64,000 bases of DNA from Humulus lupulus. Lineage: Eukaryota > Streptophyta > Magnoliopsida > Rosales > Cannabaceae. The notes under the pieces are model-generated. The model saw only the letters and a program-made list of their open reading frames with translations. It ran no database searches and was not told where the DNA came from. Within the stretch, counting starts at the first letter, position 1. Each line of letters opens with the position of its first letter. The position numbers were made by a program, and so were the translations under genes. Where the stretch lies: contig NC_084795.1 in assembly GCF_963169125.1 (NCBI RefSeq), positions 265,665,042 to 265,729,041 on the forward strand. The letters are read 5' to 3'. Of this stretch, positions 35,092 to 46,458 are shown piece by piece.

Positions 35092-37030
35092 ATGGTGAAT
35101 ACAAGACACACCACTTTCGACCCTACTAACCCAGAATAGGGCAATGGAGAGCAACTGCCCACCCAACCTCTTCCTCAAAATCCACCTGAGGACGCTCCTC
35201 ATCAGACGTCCCACCCTGACGAGTCACAAAACTACGAAGGTGGAACGAAGTACGAGGAAGAGGATGGGAATGAGGGGGAATACCATGACGAAGCTGAGGA
35301 TCCCGAGATCCCAGGAGTGGACCCCAACCAGGAGAATCTGGAGGTGACTAGACTGAGGTAGCAAGTCCTGGACCAAAAAGCCAAGATTGTTGAGTAGGCG
35401 GAGGCATCTCGGCGGATGCAAGAGTCCCTTCAAACCCTACAGACATTCATAGCCGCGCAGGGTCCGGCGACCAATCTCCCAGCTGACTCGCCTCCGGGAG
35501 CGCAACAGCCCGCTTCGCAGGCCAGAACCGGAGCCCCCGAAGATGTGAGGCCGACCCCTCCCCCAGAGCAGTTTCCTGAGCCAGGCCCAGGAAACCCGGA
35601 CCGGGAGAAAAAGAAGGTCAGGAAAAAAACCCAAGGGAAAAATCCCCCCATCCCGAGAGCCGGGACCCGTCCCCGGCCGCTCCTTAGGAAAGAGAAGGTG
35701 TGCCCCATCCCAGGACAAGGCCACCCGACCAATCCGCAAGGGACGCGGCCGCGGGATACTAGGCCCCGGTATGCCTCAGGACAAGCCGGACGGGAAAGGT
35801 CTTTGCACCCCAGTGCTTCGGTGAACAAAAATCGCCAGGAACGCTCGCATAGCGGGGACCATCACACCCTTAGTTCTGGGGACGACACGTCCCGGATGGA
35901 CCTGCGCGATGGGCTGAACGCTCAGAAAGAACGGGCCCGTAAGGAAAAGATCTGCCCCCGAGGTGGCGACCTTAGGAACAACATCAACGACAGGAAGAAC
36001 GAGAGAGTTCCCCTAGAGGATGGCGTGGCCAGGCAGCTCATGGAGAAACTGATCACTTTGAAAAAAGTCACGGACCGCTTGGTCCGCAAGCAGGAAGGAG
36101 CGGACACCAACTCCGATGAGGAGAACAAAGAGCCCTGTGCGAGGCATTTCCCGACGCTATGCTCCCCAAGGGGTTCAAGATGCCGAGTCTCACTGCCTAT
36201 ACTGGGAACACCGACCCCAAGGATCATTTGTCCCGGTACAACCGACTTATGACCGTGGCCCACGTTAGTGATGACGGCAAGTGTCTCTATTTTTTGATCA
36301 CTCTAGGCAGTCCTGCCGAGGAATGGTGGAAGAGACTCAAGCCAGGATCCATCCAATCCTGGTCTGGGCTACAATCGGCGTTTCGCAAACAGTTCGTGGT
36401 CGCCATGAGGATGGACATGCAAATCAGTGCCCTCGCCAATCTCAAACAGCTCCCCACGGAGACACTGAGGGCCTACATCCAACGTTTCACCGAGGAGGCC
36501 TCCAAGACCAAGGTGGACGATGGGCAACGCCTGGTGGCATTGCAATCTGGGATCCGGGTCGGGTCCCCCCTCTGGGATGACATGCAGTGTAGCAAGGCTG
36601 CTACCTAAGAAGAATTCATCAGGAGAGCCCAGGGGTTCATCAATTGGGAGGAGGCTCAGATCCAGGCGTTCGGATGGCCGCTGACGCCTCAGCCCAGTGC
36701 CCCGGCGTTCCTGGGAATCGGGGTGCAGTTCCCAGCACAACCCTACGTCACTCCCCCGATTGCTCTAGGTTCGGCGGCTACGCCCGGGGTTACCTACACC
36801 ACGTCTATAGTGTACGGTCCTACCTCTTCAGGATATGCCCCAGTCCAGTCCGCCCCCTTTTCCGGATATGGAGCTGCACCAGAGGGTTACAGCGCTGCCC
36901 CCGTCGGGGCCCAGCAGTCCCAAGTGGGGGGAACTGAGGCAAGTGCAAACCCCTCCCGGGGGAAGAGGTCCGGCAAGGACAAAAATAGGTCTGAGCCAGC
37001 TAAGAAAGGCAAGAGGGGCGACGAGCCCAG
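35092..37030 (+). pseudogene. gag of the Tat element (broken)
   Basis: The first ATG after the primer site (35092) starts MVNTRHTTFDPTNP. TAG stops interrupt this frame near 35137, 35359 and 35395; the longest open stretch is 35416-36252, basic and Pro-rich. A frameshift near 36135 moves to the frame holding the retrotransposon gag domain (about 36150-36605: LPKGFKMPSLTAYTGNTDP, then EEWWKRLKPGSIQSW and LPTETLRAYIQRF). A TAA stop falls at 36606. A Gly/Pro/Ala/Tyr-rich region and a basic tail (KRSGKDKNRSEPAKKGKRG) follow, with another frameshift near 37030. Gag would form the virus-like particle. Confidence 0.85.
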
Positions 37031-37786
37031 TATTCAGAATACACCAATTTGGTGGACACCAGGGAGAACATCTTCCTGGCCACAGAAAGGGCGGTTCACT
37101 ACCGGAAGCCTGCCCCCATGTTCAAAGGAGGGAGGAATCCGAGAGATTCCAACAAACGGTGCGCTTACCATAAGGACGTGGGCCACGCGACTGAAGAGTG
37201 CCGACCGCTCAAGGATGAGATCGAGAATCTGATCAAGCTGGGGCATCTCAACCAGTGGGTCAGGATGCCCGTGGGAGTCCCGGGCCTACCGGTAGGTCCC
37301 GGACAACCTGCGGCCCCAGGTGCGCCCAGAGCATATCCGCCTCCGGGAGGATATGCACAGGGCCCGGCGGCGCAGATCCCTCAGGGGGTCCCCGTCGCGC
37401 AAACACCCGGCTCTAGAATGCCTTATCCATCCGGGACAGCACCCCCTCGCGTGGACGGGCATGTGGCCACCATTTCGGGCGGGCCTCACCTGGGAGGGCC
37501 GTCCAGGAATGATCAGAAACGCTACCTAAGCAAGCTTGACCACGATTAGGAGGTGTGTGCTCTGGTCCAGGCCCCGGCTCAGCGCCCGAAACTGATGAAC
37601 CTCCCTATCACCTTCACGGAGGACGACACCCGTAACGTCCATTTCCCGCTGGTCATAGACGCCCAGATCGCCAACAAGCTGGTGTCCCAGGTGCTGGTGG
37701 ATGACAGAAGCTCCGTCAACATCTTGTTCAAGCCCGCCTTTGCCGTGATTGGCTTGACCGAAGCGGATCTAGCGTCGTGCCCAACC
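37031..37786 (+). pseudogene. Tat zinc knuckle and aspartic protease region (broken)
   Basis: CAYHKDVGHATEEC (37160-37201) is the CX2HX4HX4C knuckle typical of Tat elements. A Pro/Gly-rich linker follows, with a TAG stop at 37547. The retropepsin-like part holds VLVDDRSSVNILF (about 37694-37732). The usual Tat motif is DGGSS, so here a Gly and the adjacent residue have changed and activity is doubtful. A TAG stop at 37786 separates it from the rest of pol in the same frame. Confidence 0.8.
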
Positions 37787-39592
37787 TAGATCTACGGCTT
37801 CAATGGAGATGCGTTACTCCCCATGGGAAAGATCCAGTTTCCCGTAACATTGGGGAGCGAGTTGCAGCACTCGTTCAAGTTCTGCACATTCGTGGTGGTA
37901 GATTGCCCCACTGCTTACAATGTCATTTTCGGTCGGCCCGCACTAGTCGAGTTCGGCGCGATCACCTCCATCCGTCATCTTTGCATGAAGTTCCCTTGCG
38001 ACAACGGAGGGGTGGGGACAGTCTGGGGAGATCAGAAGAGCGCCCGGAAGTGCTACCACGTGTCCGCCCGACCAATCTACATGGTCCAGGAGGAACCCTT
38101 CGAGGAAGTTGTCGGCCCGATTCCTCCTCCCCCCGCTGGAAGAGTGGTCCGGGAGGAAGATGAGCTGGACCCGAGGATAGGAGACGACCGCGTCCTAGAG
38201 CCCATGGACGAGACTGAGGAGGTGTGCATTAGTGACACCGATCTGACCAGGATAATCCAAGTCGGGAAAAATCAGTCGGCAGAGGTCCGAGCCGCCATAA
38301 TCGCCCAAGTAAAGGAGAACCAGGATATCCTAGCCTGGTCTCATTCAGATATGACGGGGATCGATCGTAACATCACCTGCCATGCATTGAACATCGACCT
38401 GAACGCGACCCCAGTCCGACAAAAACAAAGGCCCTTGGGAACGGAGAGGGTCGAGGCCCTCAAGCTGGAGGTAGAGAAGCTGTCATCGATCAACTTCATC
38501 CGCGAGGCTGTGTACCCTGTGTGGCTGGCCAACCCCGTTCTGGTGCCGAAGCCAAACGGGACATGGAGGACATGCATCAATTTCACGGATCTCAACAAGG
38601 CTTGTCCGAAGGATTGCTTCCTGTTTCCTCAAATCGACCAGATGGTGGATGCGACATCCTGGTACGAGATCTTAAGCTTCATGGACGCCTACTCCGGCTA
38701 CAATCAGATTTCCATGCATGTAGCAGACAAGGAGCACACCAGTTTCCAAACCGACAAGGGAATATACTGCTACATTGTCATGCCCTTCGGGCTCAAAAAC
38801 ACCGGGGCCACCTATCAGAGGCTCGTCAATCGAATGTTCCGGGCCCAGCTGGGCCGAAACATGGAAGTCTACATCGACGATATGATGGTCAAGTCCAAGA
38901 CATCCGGAAAACATTCGGACGACCTGACCGAGGCTTTCGCGGTCATTCGGAAGTATGGGATGAAGCTAAATCCCAAGAAATGCACTTTCGGCGTGGCCTC
39001 CGGGAAGTTCTTGGGGTTCATAGTGAGCTTCCGAGGAATAGAAGCAAATCCGGACAAGATCAAGGCACAGATTGATATGCCCTCTCCCCGGAAGCATAAA
39101 TACGTGCAAAGTCTGATCGGGCGGATAGCCGCCCTAAGCCATTTCGTCTCTAAGGCCACGGACAAATGCATCCCGTTCTTCAATGTTCTTCGGGGAAGCC
39201 AACGCTTCGAATGGTCAACCGAGTGCGAAGAGGCTTTTCAAAAGCAAAAAGAGCACCTGGCCCGAGCGCCGATCTTGGAGAAACCGGTGGACAGAGAGCC
39301 TCTATATCTCTATCTAGCAGTGACCGAGCACGCGATCAGCGCCGCACTAGTGCGAGAGGAGGAAAAAGCCCAGCTCCCAATCTACTACGTGAGTAAAAGG
39401 TTGTTGGAGGCTGAGTCACGGTATCCGCTGATTGAAAAATTGACATTTTATCTACTGATGGCGTTCCGGAAACTCCGGCCTTACTTCCAGGCCCACACCA
39501 TAAAAGTTCTGACCAACCACCCCTTGCGGCAAGTGTTGCAGAAGCCCGAGTCGTCAGGGAGACTCTTAAAGTGGGCCATGGAGCTAAGTTAG
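37787..39592 (+). pseudogene. Tat pol: end of protease, reverse transcriptase, RNase H
   Basis: This continuous stretch runs from just after the TAG at 37786 to a TAG at 39590. It begins with the C-terminal protease portion (YNVIFGRPALVEFGAI). RT motifs include TDLNKACPKDCF, MDAYSGYNQI, MPFGLKNTGATYQRL and the catalytic YIDD box at 38870-38881. The RNase H region follows with LYLAVTEHAISAALVREE, YVSKRLLEAESRYPLIEK and the TNHPLRQVLQ motif. It converts element RNA into DNA. It is the best-preserved part of the element and the best query for lineage placement. Confidence 0.92.
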
Positions 39593-40493
39593 TTCGATAT
39601 AGCCTACGTTCCTAGAGTTTCAATCAAGGGGCAAGCCCTAGCCGACTTCATCGTGGAATGTTCCGGGATCACCCAGGCGGACGACCCCGCGGATCCCGCG
39701 GCGCCCGTATGGAAGGTGTTCGTGGACGAGGCCTCGAACGAGAATGAAGCAGGGGCCGGAATCATCCTAGTGTCTCCACAGGGACACCAGTTGCAAAACG
39801 TACTGCATTTCCATTTCAAAGCATCGAACAACGAGGCCGAGCACAAGGCATTGCTGGCCGGGTTGCGTTTGGCCCAGGAAGTAGGGGCCACGAAACTGGA
39901 GATCTACAGCGATTCCCAGCTACTTTTCAGGCAGGTCTCGAGAGAATATCAAACCAAAGGGGAGAGAATGGCGGCTTATGTGACTCAGATGAGAGAAATG
40001 CTGCAAGCGTTCAAGAGACACACCATCCGCCAGATCCCCAGAGAGCAAAACGTGTTTGCGGACACGCTAGCAAAATTAGCCACCAATGCCGAAGCAGAGC
40101 TGTCCGGACTGGTCCCCGTTAACCATCTCCCCATGCCAAGCATTCAAGTCTCCACGATCAACGCTATTGACCACTCCACGTCCTGGATGGGACCCCTTAT
40201 CCACTATTTGACAACCGGTGGGTTGCCAGCAGACAGGGCCACAGCCAGGAAGCTTCAATACCAGGTCCACAGGTATGTCATGATGGACAGAAAACTCTAC
40301 CGCAAGGGGTTGTCCATGCCATACCTCAGGTGTATGTCCGGGACCAAACTAAGCGCAATCCTGCATGAAGTGCACGAAGGCTTCTACGGAGACCATACAG
40401 CCGGACTCAATCTATCCAAAAAGATCCTGCGCCAAGGATATTTCTGGGCAACCATGAAGAAAGATTGTATTGACTACGTCCGCAAGTGTGAGT
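39593..40493 (+). pseudogene. Tat second RNase H and integrase zinc-binding region
   Basis: This is the same frame as RT, after one TAG. WKVFVDEAS (39712 on), NNEAEHKALLAGL and LEIYSDSQLL carry the Asp/Glu/Asp set of an archaeal-type RNase H, the extra domain that defines TatII elements. RQIPREQNVFADTLAKLA follows. The integrase HHCC finger begins HEVHEGFYGDHTAG and reads on to the first Cys of CE*CQ, where a TAG at 40493 falls between the two Cys of the CX2C pair. Confidence 0.88.
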
Positions 40494-40495
40494 AG

Positions 40496-41415
40496 TGCCA
40501 AAGGTACGCGAAGGTCCCACGAGCCCCGCCAACAGAAATAACCCTGATGACAAGCCCCTGGCCTTCGCGGTGTGGGGAATCGATCTGGTAGGATCGCTCC
40601 CGACCAGGAAGGGAGGGGTGAAATACGCCATCGTGGTCGTCGACTATTATACCAAGTGGGTTGAGGTAGAACCCATGAGTACAATCACCTCGAAGAAGGC
40701 CCTGGATTTCATCATCAGCAATATCGTGTGTCAGTATGGGCTCCCCTACAAGATTGTATCCGACAACGGGAAGCAGTTCGACAGCATCCACTTCACAGAT
40801 TTCTGTGAAAGACATGGTATCGTCAAAAGCTTCTCTGCGGTCACCAGGCCCAAAGAAAACGGGCAGGCAGAGGCCATCAACAAAATCTTGAAAAGGACGT
40901 TAAAGAAAAAACTACAAGCTTGCAAGAGTAAGTGGCCCGAAGAGCTGCCCCGCGTGTTATGGGCTTACTAGACCACTGAAAGGACATCCACCAGACACAC
41001 TCCTTACTCCATGGTCTACGGATGCGAAGCCGTCATCCCCGTTGAAACGACCATCCCGTCTCACCGAAGAGACACGTACAGCCCAGAATCACGCCTTACT
41101 CCAGGAATCCCTAGATCTCATCGAGGAGATCCAGGAAGAGTCACAAGTGTAGCTGAAGATGTACCAAGGCAAGATCGCCCGACATTTCAACTCTAAAGTA
41201 AAAATTCAAAGGTTCGAAACTGGTGATCTGGTCCTGCGAAGAGTCTTCCCTGCCACCCAAGATCCGGGAGTGGGGGTTCTGGGCCCGAATTGGGAGGGGT
41301 CGTACGAGATCCAGCATGAAGTGTGCCGCGAAACGTACTGTTTAAAGCGGCTTGATGGCACGGAAGTCCCAAGAGCCTAGAACGCAAAACATCTCCGTAT
41401 ATACTATCAGTAGTC
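40496..41415 (+). pseudogene. Tat integrase catalytic and C-terminal region (broken)
   Basis: A one-base loss near 40565 shifts the frame. The catalytic core is then continuous to a TAG at 40969: WGIDLVGSL (first Asp at 40582), IVSDNGKQF (second Asp at 40762) and PKENGQAEA (Glu at 40870). The C-terminal part resumes with TPYSMVYGCEAVIPVE, shifts again near 41055, and ends with KIQRFETGDLVLRR and GPNWEGSYEI. TAGs fall at about 41151 and 41378, the latter at a conserved Trp position before NAKHLR. Confidence 0.87.
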
Positions 41416-41670
41416 AGGAGAACATGTTCCATTTTTATATTTTTGTTGTAAATAATGTACGCCTCATGGAGATTCCTTGAATAATAAAAATGGCGTGTAC
41501 AAAACGCCATAAAGAAATTTTATTAAACAATGAAAATTCTAATCAAGTGACCCCAGACCAGTCTCTGTTCACTTGGGGGGTATCCCCGGTATGAACAAAT
41601 ACCAGGCGAGGCGCAAGGCTCAGGCCTAGTCCCAACCCAGACTGTCAAGGTCTGGGGGGTACAAACCCCG
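41416..41670. other. Spacer after pol in the Tat element
   Basis: This is non-coding sequence. It contains TTCCTTGAATAATAAAAATGG (about 41473-41492), which could supply a polyadenylation signal for the gag-pol transcript, and then GC-rich sequence leading into the tandem repeat. Confidence 0.4.
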
Positions 41671-41674
41671 TTAG

Positions 41675-41957
41675 ACAAAGCCTCAGGCTAGTCCCGCCCC
41701 AGACGAACGATGTCCGGGGGTATAATAAAGAGGACCAAGCCTCAGGCTGGTCCCGCCCACGACGAACGATGTCCAGGGGTATGATAAAGAGGACCAAGCC
41801 TCAGGCTGGTCCCGCCCCGGACGAACGATGTCCGGGGGTATGATAAAGAGGACCAAGCCTCGGGCTGGTCCCGCCCCGGATGAACGATGTCCAGGGGTAT
41901 GATAAAGAGGACCAAGCCGCAGGCTGGTCCTGCCCCGGACGAACACTGTCCGGGGGA
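41675..41957 (+). repeat. 59-bp GC-rich hairpin tandem repeat
   Basis: About 4.8 copies of a 59-bp unit start at 41734, 41793, 41852 and 41911, plus a diverged first copy from about 41675. Each has ACCAAGCCTCAGGCTGGTCC and a potential hairpin, CCCCGGAC-GAACGAT-GTCCGGGG. It lies between pol and the antisense gene. The open frame on the minus strand here only reads the repeat. Confidence 0.93.
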
Positions 41958-42374
41958 TAAAAGTATCTGGTATGCCTCAGGGCAAGGGCATCGCCCGCGA
42001 CTATTAGAGTGCGGGTCCTAGTCTAGGTTTCAAAATAAACTAATCAAACCCCAATGGCCTAGGCCATCAGATTTTCGAAGTTGAAGACTGGACGGGTAGA
42101 TTCAGTAATGACTATCAACTCCCTAATGGCCCAAGTCGTTGGGTCCTGGATAACGGGATTAAAGTAAGTTGACAAGTTAAAGTCAGGAATAATCTAGTCC
42201 AGGCCTTTGGAACCAGGACCAAACGCTCAACACGATGATAAAAAAAATAATAAAAGCAAAAGCAACAAAAATAACATAAACTGGATAAAACACTATAAAC
42301 TGTCTTTGACACGTACGCGTCCGTAAAAATGTTATTACAAAATAAAGGAAAAAAGGCGAGGTGAAGATCCGGGT

Positions 42375-44592
42375 CTAGGCTTCATCATCCAGGAGGACCG
42401 CGTCAGCTTTCTCCTTGGCCTCAAATTCGGCTCTCTTTGAGTCCGGGTCAGGAAAGATCAAGAGGCTCATGCTCTTGTCCTTGCGCTAGGCCATGTAGAT
42501 GGCCTCCTCGAAGGTGACGCGCAACATGTCGTCCGCTTGCTCTTTTGCGCGGCGGGTCTCCTCATGCGCCTTCACCTCCTGGCGAAGTGAGTCGTCCAGC
42601 TCATGGATCCGGGCCTCCAAACCTTTGACTCTCTCTCGGTCCTGGATAGACTGAGTCGCGGCTGCCTCCTTTGCGGCCTTTACTCGGAGAAGCTCTGCCT
42701 CCAGAAGGGCCATCTTCTCATCAGCCTTGGCTTCTTTCCGGGACATGGCCTCTTCAAGCCGGAAAGTGACCCGATCGAACTCTACTTGGTCTGCTTCGGC
42801 CTGAGCAACCGCTTTGGCCAGGGACTCCATTGCCTGGGCTGTCTCCCTGGCCAAAGCCTCCTTGGCGGCTTCCCTTTGGTTCACGGCTGCCTCCAGCTCC
42901 AGCTGGAGCGTCTCCATCTTCATGGCCGCCTCGGCCACCAGGTCAGCATTCCGGTGGGATAGTAGAGTGTCCTGGAACAAAGAAAAGTTAGAAGAGTCCT
43001 CACTGAACAAGGAAAAGGAGAAAGAAGATGCAAAGCAAACTTACAGGGGTGGCTTGATGGCAGAGAGCTTGGGAAATGAACAGCATGTCCGGGTTGGCGA
43101 TGGTGGCGTATTGTTTCAATTGGAGATTGGACATGGTGTTCCCCACCTGATCCAGCAGGTCCACCGCGAGTGGGGCCGTGTCCTGCCCCAGCTTAGGGCG
43201 GAAGCCCGTCTCGGCGACTGGCCGATCCACGATCGGCTAGGGGGCATTGAAAGCCAGTGGGCGCTCAGCGAATTCAACCTGACGACGAATCGTCAGGGCC
43301 TTGTAGGTCTCGTCCCTCCTTTCCCGGCCACTCTCCCAGGTCCGGGAAATAAGCTTGGACTGCTCGTCCCGCAAGACGGCTTCCCCCTCCTTAGGTAAGG
43401 TCGGATGGATGGGAAGGGTTGGTGTTGCCGGAAGGTCCTTCACGGCGAGGTGACTTTCCCCGAAGGACTCTCCAGCCGAGCCAGCCCGCCTCGTCCGAGG
43501 CCTCTTGTTCCCAATTTCCGCCTCCGCCGCGCCTAACTCCGCGGCCCTCTTCCCGGAACTCTGGCTTACCGCAGGTTCCAGCTCCAGATCGATCACCGAG
43601 GGGTGAACGAGAAGGCTGGGGACAGTGGCCGGGTCCACGGCCATAATAGGAACCGCGACAAATGCAACCTGGCCAGGTCGAGGATCCGTCCCTGGCGTCT
43701 CCATGCTGTGAGGGAGTTCTGGGCCTGGCGCCTCGGATGTTTTCTTGGCAGCCTTCTTTGTCGCGGCCTTGGCTGCCCTGGTAGCCCGGATCTCAAGGAG
43801 CCGCCTCATCTCATCCACGGGATCGGACATGTCGGAATCTCTTGAAACACAAATGAAAATGAGTCAGTACAATTAACATGCAAACAGAGAAGTCAAAACT
43901 AAGGGTGGCCCGGGACGAACCCTTATCTAAGCCCCGAACATGACTCAATTCATTTAGCGCGAAAGAGTAGACTCGGTCCCCCATGTCATCCGAGTTCAGG
44001 AAATTCCCGTACTGGAGGAACCCGGACAGGTACATGAGAATTTCCAAGCCTACGGGAACGGGAGACGAAGGTCTCGTCTCCCCGTCAGCCTCGAACGCGG
44101 GGCCTCGAAGTGCTAGCCTATCCCTAGCTAAGTCCCCAACTTAGGGAGCGTAATTCAAAAGCATAGGTCAGTTACCTCGCCCTGATGCACTAGCCCCAGG
44201 GGTCCTCGTGTTTGGCAGTGCCTCCTCGAAGAGGGCTTCCAGCTCCTCGGAAGTGGCCGCCTCCTTCGACTGGGTCGAGTCCCTCTTCTGCTTGGCTGCG
44301 TCCGTGAGTGTCGCGGCCTCTACATCCCTGATATGCTCCAAGGCCAGCTGCTCCCTTATAGCGGGATCTCTCTCGCATTGTATTCCCCGAAGGCTCAGGG
44401 AGTCGATCGTCTGGTGGGCCGCGAGCAGTCCGATCAGTCGGAGGTTTTCGGTGTTAACGTAACCCCCTACGTCCAGATCCTCCATGCTCAGCTCGGAGTA
44501 AAGTTTCTTCCAGTCCAAAATGAACTGGGTGAGAGGATTATGGGCAAAAGGTCCTGTCACTCGAGGTAATACAGTGAGAATTAAAAAAAAAA

Positions 44593-44628
<36 letters not shown>

Positions 44629-45289
44629 GACAAGCTATGTAGAGAATCGGGAAAACACTTACCCACTCGCTGGAAATCCAGCATCAGCGTGGGGTTCTTC
44701 TCTACGAGGAACCCGGACGTCATGAACCAGTAGTGTCAGACGTCCGGGGGGTGCTTCTAGGCGCTAGTAGGAGCGGGGTAGTTGCCCCGCAGCTTGAGCC
44801 TATAGAAGTCGTCCAAGGTTTTGTCCTTGGCGTTGATCTGCGGCTCCATCTTGTAGAAGTACAAGATTTCTACGGGGGTCGGCTCCGCGATCTCCTTCGC
44901 GGCGTAGAAGACACACTATCCTGCAAGCAATCGGTAGGCTTGGGGCAGAAGCTGGAAGGGTGCGATCCCCATGAACGTCAGGAACCGCATGAAGTAATCA
45001 TGAAGCGGGAGTGTAGCTCCCGCATTGATGTGGCCTACGCTCCAGGCCCCGAACCCGTTCACGGAGGTGTGCGCCCACTCCTCTTTCCTGGCCAGGCGGC
45101 TGTGGAAGTGTCCGGGAGTTGACTCTATGACCAGGCGTTTTCCAGGACGTACAACATCCGGTAGTTCCGGAACAGGTTCGGTACCGCGTCCATCTCCCAT
45201 CTGTTGCCTTTAGGGGTCCGGGACCCGGGAAGAAGGACAGGGGCCTTGTTGACTTCCTCCTCCGAGTGAAGGATGACGCCCGATGTCAT
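42375..45289 (-). pseudogene. Antisense accessory gene of the Tat element (Transposase_28-like, spliced, broken)
   Basis: It is read opposite to gag-pol. A start at 45289 (MTSGVILHSEEEVNKAP) leads to WAHTSVNGFGAW, INAGATLPLHDYFMRFLTF and MGIAPFQLLPQAYRLLAG (about 45080-44920). This resembles the 'putative gypsy-type transposon' domain, Pfam Transposase_28 (family assignment from memory). Then come FYKMEPQ and a helical segment (44560-44168). A Lys/Ala/Pro-rich linker (43830-43237) follows, and then a long coiled coil of Glu/Ala/Arg heptads (42965-42486). The frame ends ...AVLLDDEA at 42375. Likely introns lie near 44160-43850 and 43045-42975. TAG stops and a poly(G) run at 44590-44627 interrupt it. 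Function is unknown; Tat elements often carry such an antisense ORF. Confidence 0.75.
44590..44627. repeat. Poly(G) run (poly(C) on the antisense gene strand)
   Basis: An A-rich stretch is followed by about 38 consecutive G on the plus strand, inside or beside an intron of the antisense gene. It could form G-quadruplex structures and may be of uncertain length in the assembly. Confidence 0.9.
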
Positions 45290-45900
45290 GGCTTGTGATC
45301 TGGGAGCAAAGCAAAAACAAACCAAGCAGTCAGTACCGAAACCCAAGAAAGTCGGTTAAGGTACGGGGGGGTATCCTGTGAACTGCTTGGAGTCCCCTCC
45401 GGATCGGGCCCGGGTTCACCAGGGAACCACAAGGCCCTGAACGGGGACGAAAAGTAGGCTACTCCTAGATCGGTTCATCACCACTTGTTCGGGAAGCATC
45501 CAGACCCGGAAGGGCCCAGAGCGGCCCAGACCAGGCAGTCTCGCTAACACTAATTCTAAGCACAAACAAGTTCTAGCAGCCTAAGCAGATAAGCAAAATG
45601 ACAGGAAACCTACTTTTGTATATCTATAAAGGCAAATGGCAGAGGAACTTACTGTGAATTGCTGGTCGTGAAAAATGGTGGTTGTCCGGTGATAAGGACG
45701 GCAGAATCTCAGTCTTGAACTGACAAAGGCGGTTTAGCAACTCGTCGACCGGACAGGCTGAAGACGTGTGCTCAGGCAAAGGTGCAGATGTCGGAACTGT
45801 TGGGAAAAGGGGACGGTGCAGAGTGAACAGATGGTGGAAGAGTTCGTCGGCAAGCTCGGACATAAACGAATCCTCCAAGTTCTTAGAATGGCTCGAGAGT
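45290..45900 (-). other. Leader region of the antisense gene
   Basis: A minus-strand open frame of 84 codons (45878-45624, starting MEDSFMSELADELFHH) begins about 50 bp after the TATA box. It may be a first exon or upstream ORF of the antisense gene. I do not recognise a domain in it. Confidence 0.4.
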
Positions 45901-45929
45901 GTAAAAGTTTCAAATGAATGCCTGAGGGG

Positions 45930-45938
45930 TATTTATAA
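45930..45938 (-). promoter_or_regulatory. TATA box for the antisense gene of the Tat element
   Basis: The minus strand reads CCTTATAAATACCCC. It lies about 640 bp upstream of the proposed start at 45289, upstream of a minus-strand ATG at 45878. This suggests an independent promoter inside the element, firing away from the 3' LTR. Confidence 0.6.
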
Positions 45939-46440
45939 GGACCTAAATCCTGATCTCTGATCCAGCGGATAGGATCGATCACCCATCGAACGGTCCAGGA
46001 TCGTGCAGAGGCATTAATGAGTCCACTCAAGTGCTGGATCCGCTCCATTTCGATCCAACGTCCCAGAGTATGAGGCTCTTCAAACTCGCCCCATCCTACG
46101 GTCCACCTCAGCGCAGAAGCATTATTGAAAAGCCCCCACGCAGATGGGATGCTTCGAAGTCCGAGCTGACGCAATAGCCTAGGCCTAGCGACCCTTGAGG
46201 TAGTTGATGTCCTTTCAAGGTCAAATGCCATCGATGCAGCAGTTGCTGGGCGACACGTGTACCCCTCGTCACGAACCGGGACTTCAGTAAACGAACCCGG
46301 ACCTTGGTAGACGGTTCGGGCTCCGCAGTCGCCTGACACGCGAAGCCCCCTTGCCACGGACCAACTATTCTAAGAAGGAACCGGGAAGATAGCCGGAAGT
46401 ATCCGGGACCAAGGCAAGCCTCCACAGGGCAGCCCCAGAT

Positions 46441-46458
46441 GAAGGCTTGGGGGGTAAA
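46441..46458 (+). promoter_or_regulatory. Polypurine tract of the Tat element
   Basis: GAAGGCTTGGGGGGTAAA lies immediately before the 3' LTR, the expected site for plus-strand priming. Confidence 0.75.

Noticed and set aside
41683..41946. 87-codon minus-strand repetitive frame
   Set aside because: It simply translates the 59-bp repeat, whose length is not a multiple of three, so the reading frame changes from unit to unit.
42603..43398. Plus-strand open frames of 119 and 194 codons
   Set aside because: They are mirror images of the antisense coiled-coil and linker exons; composition follows from the minus-strand coding.
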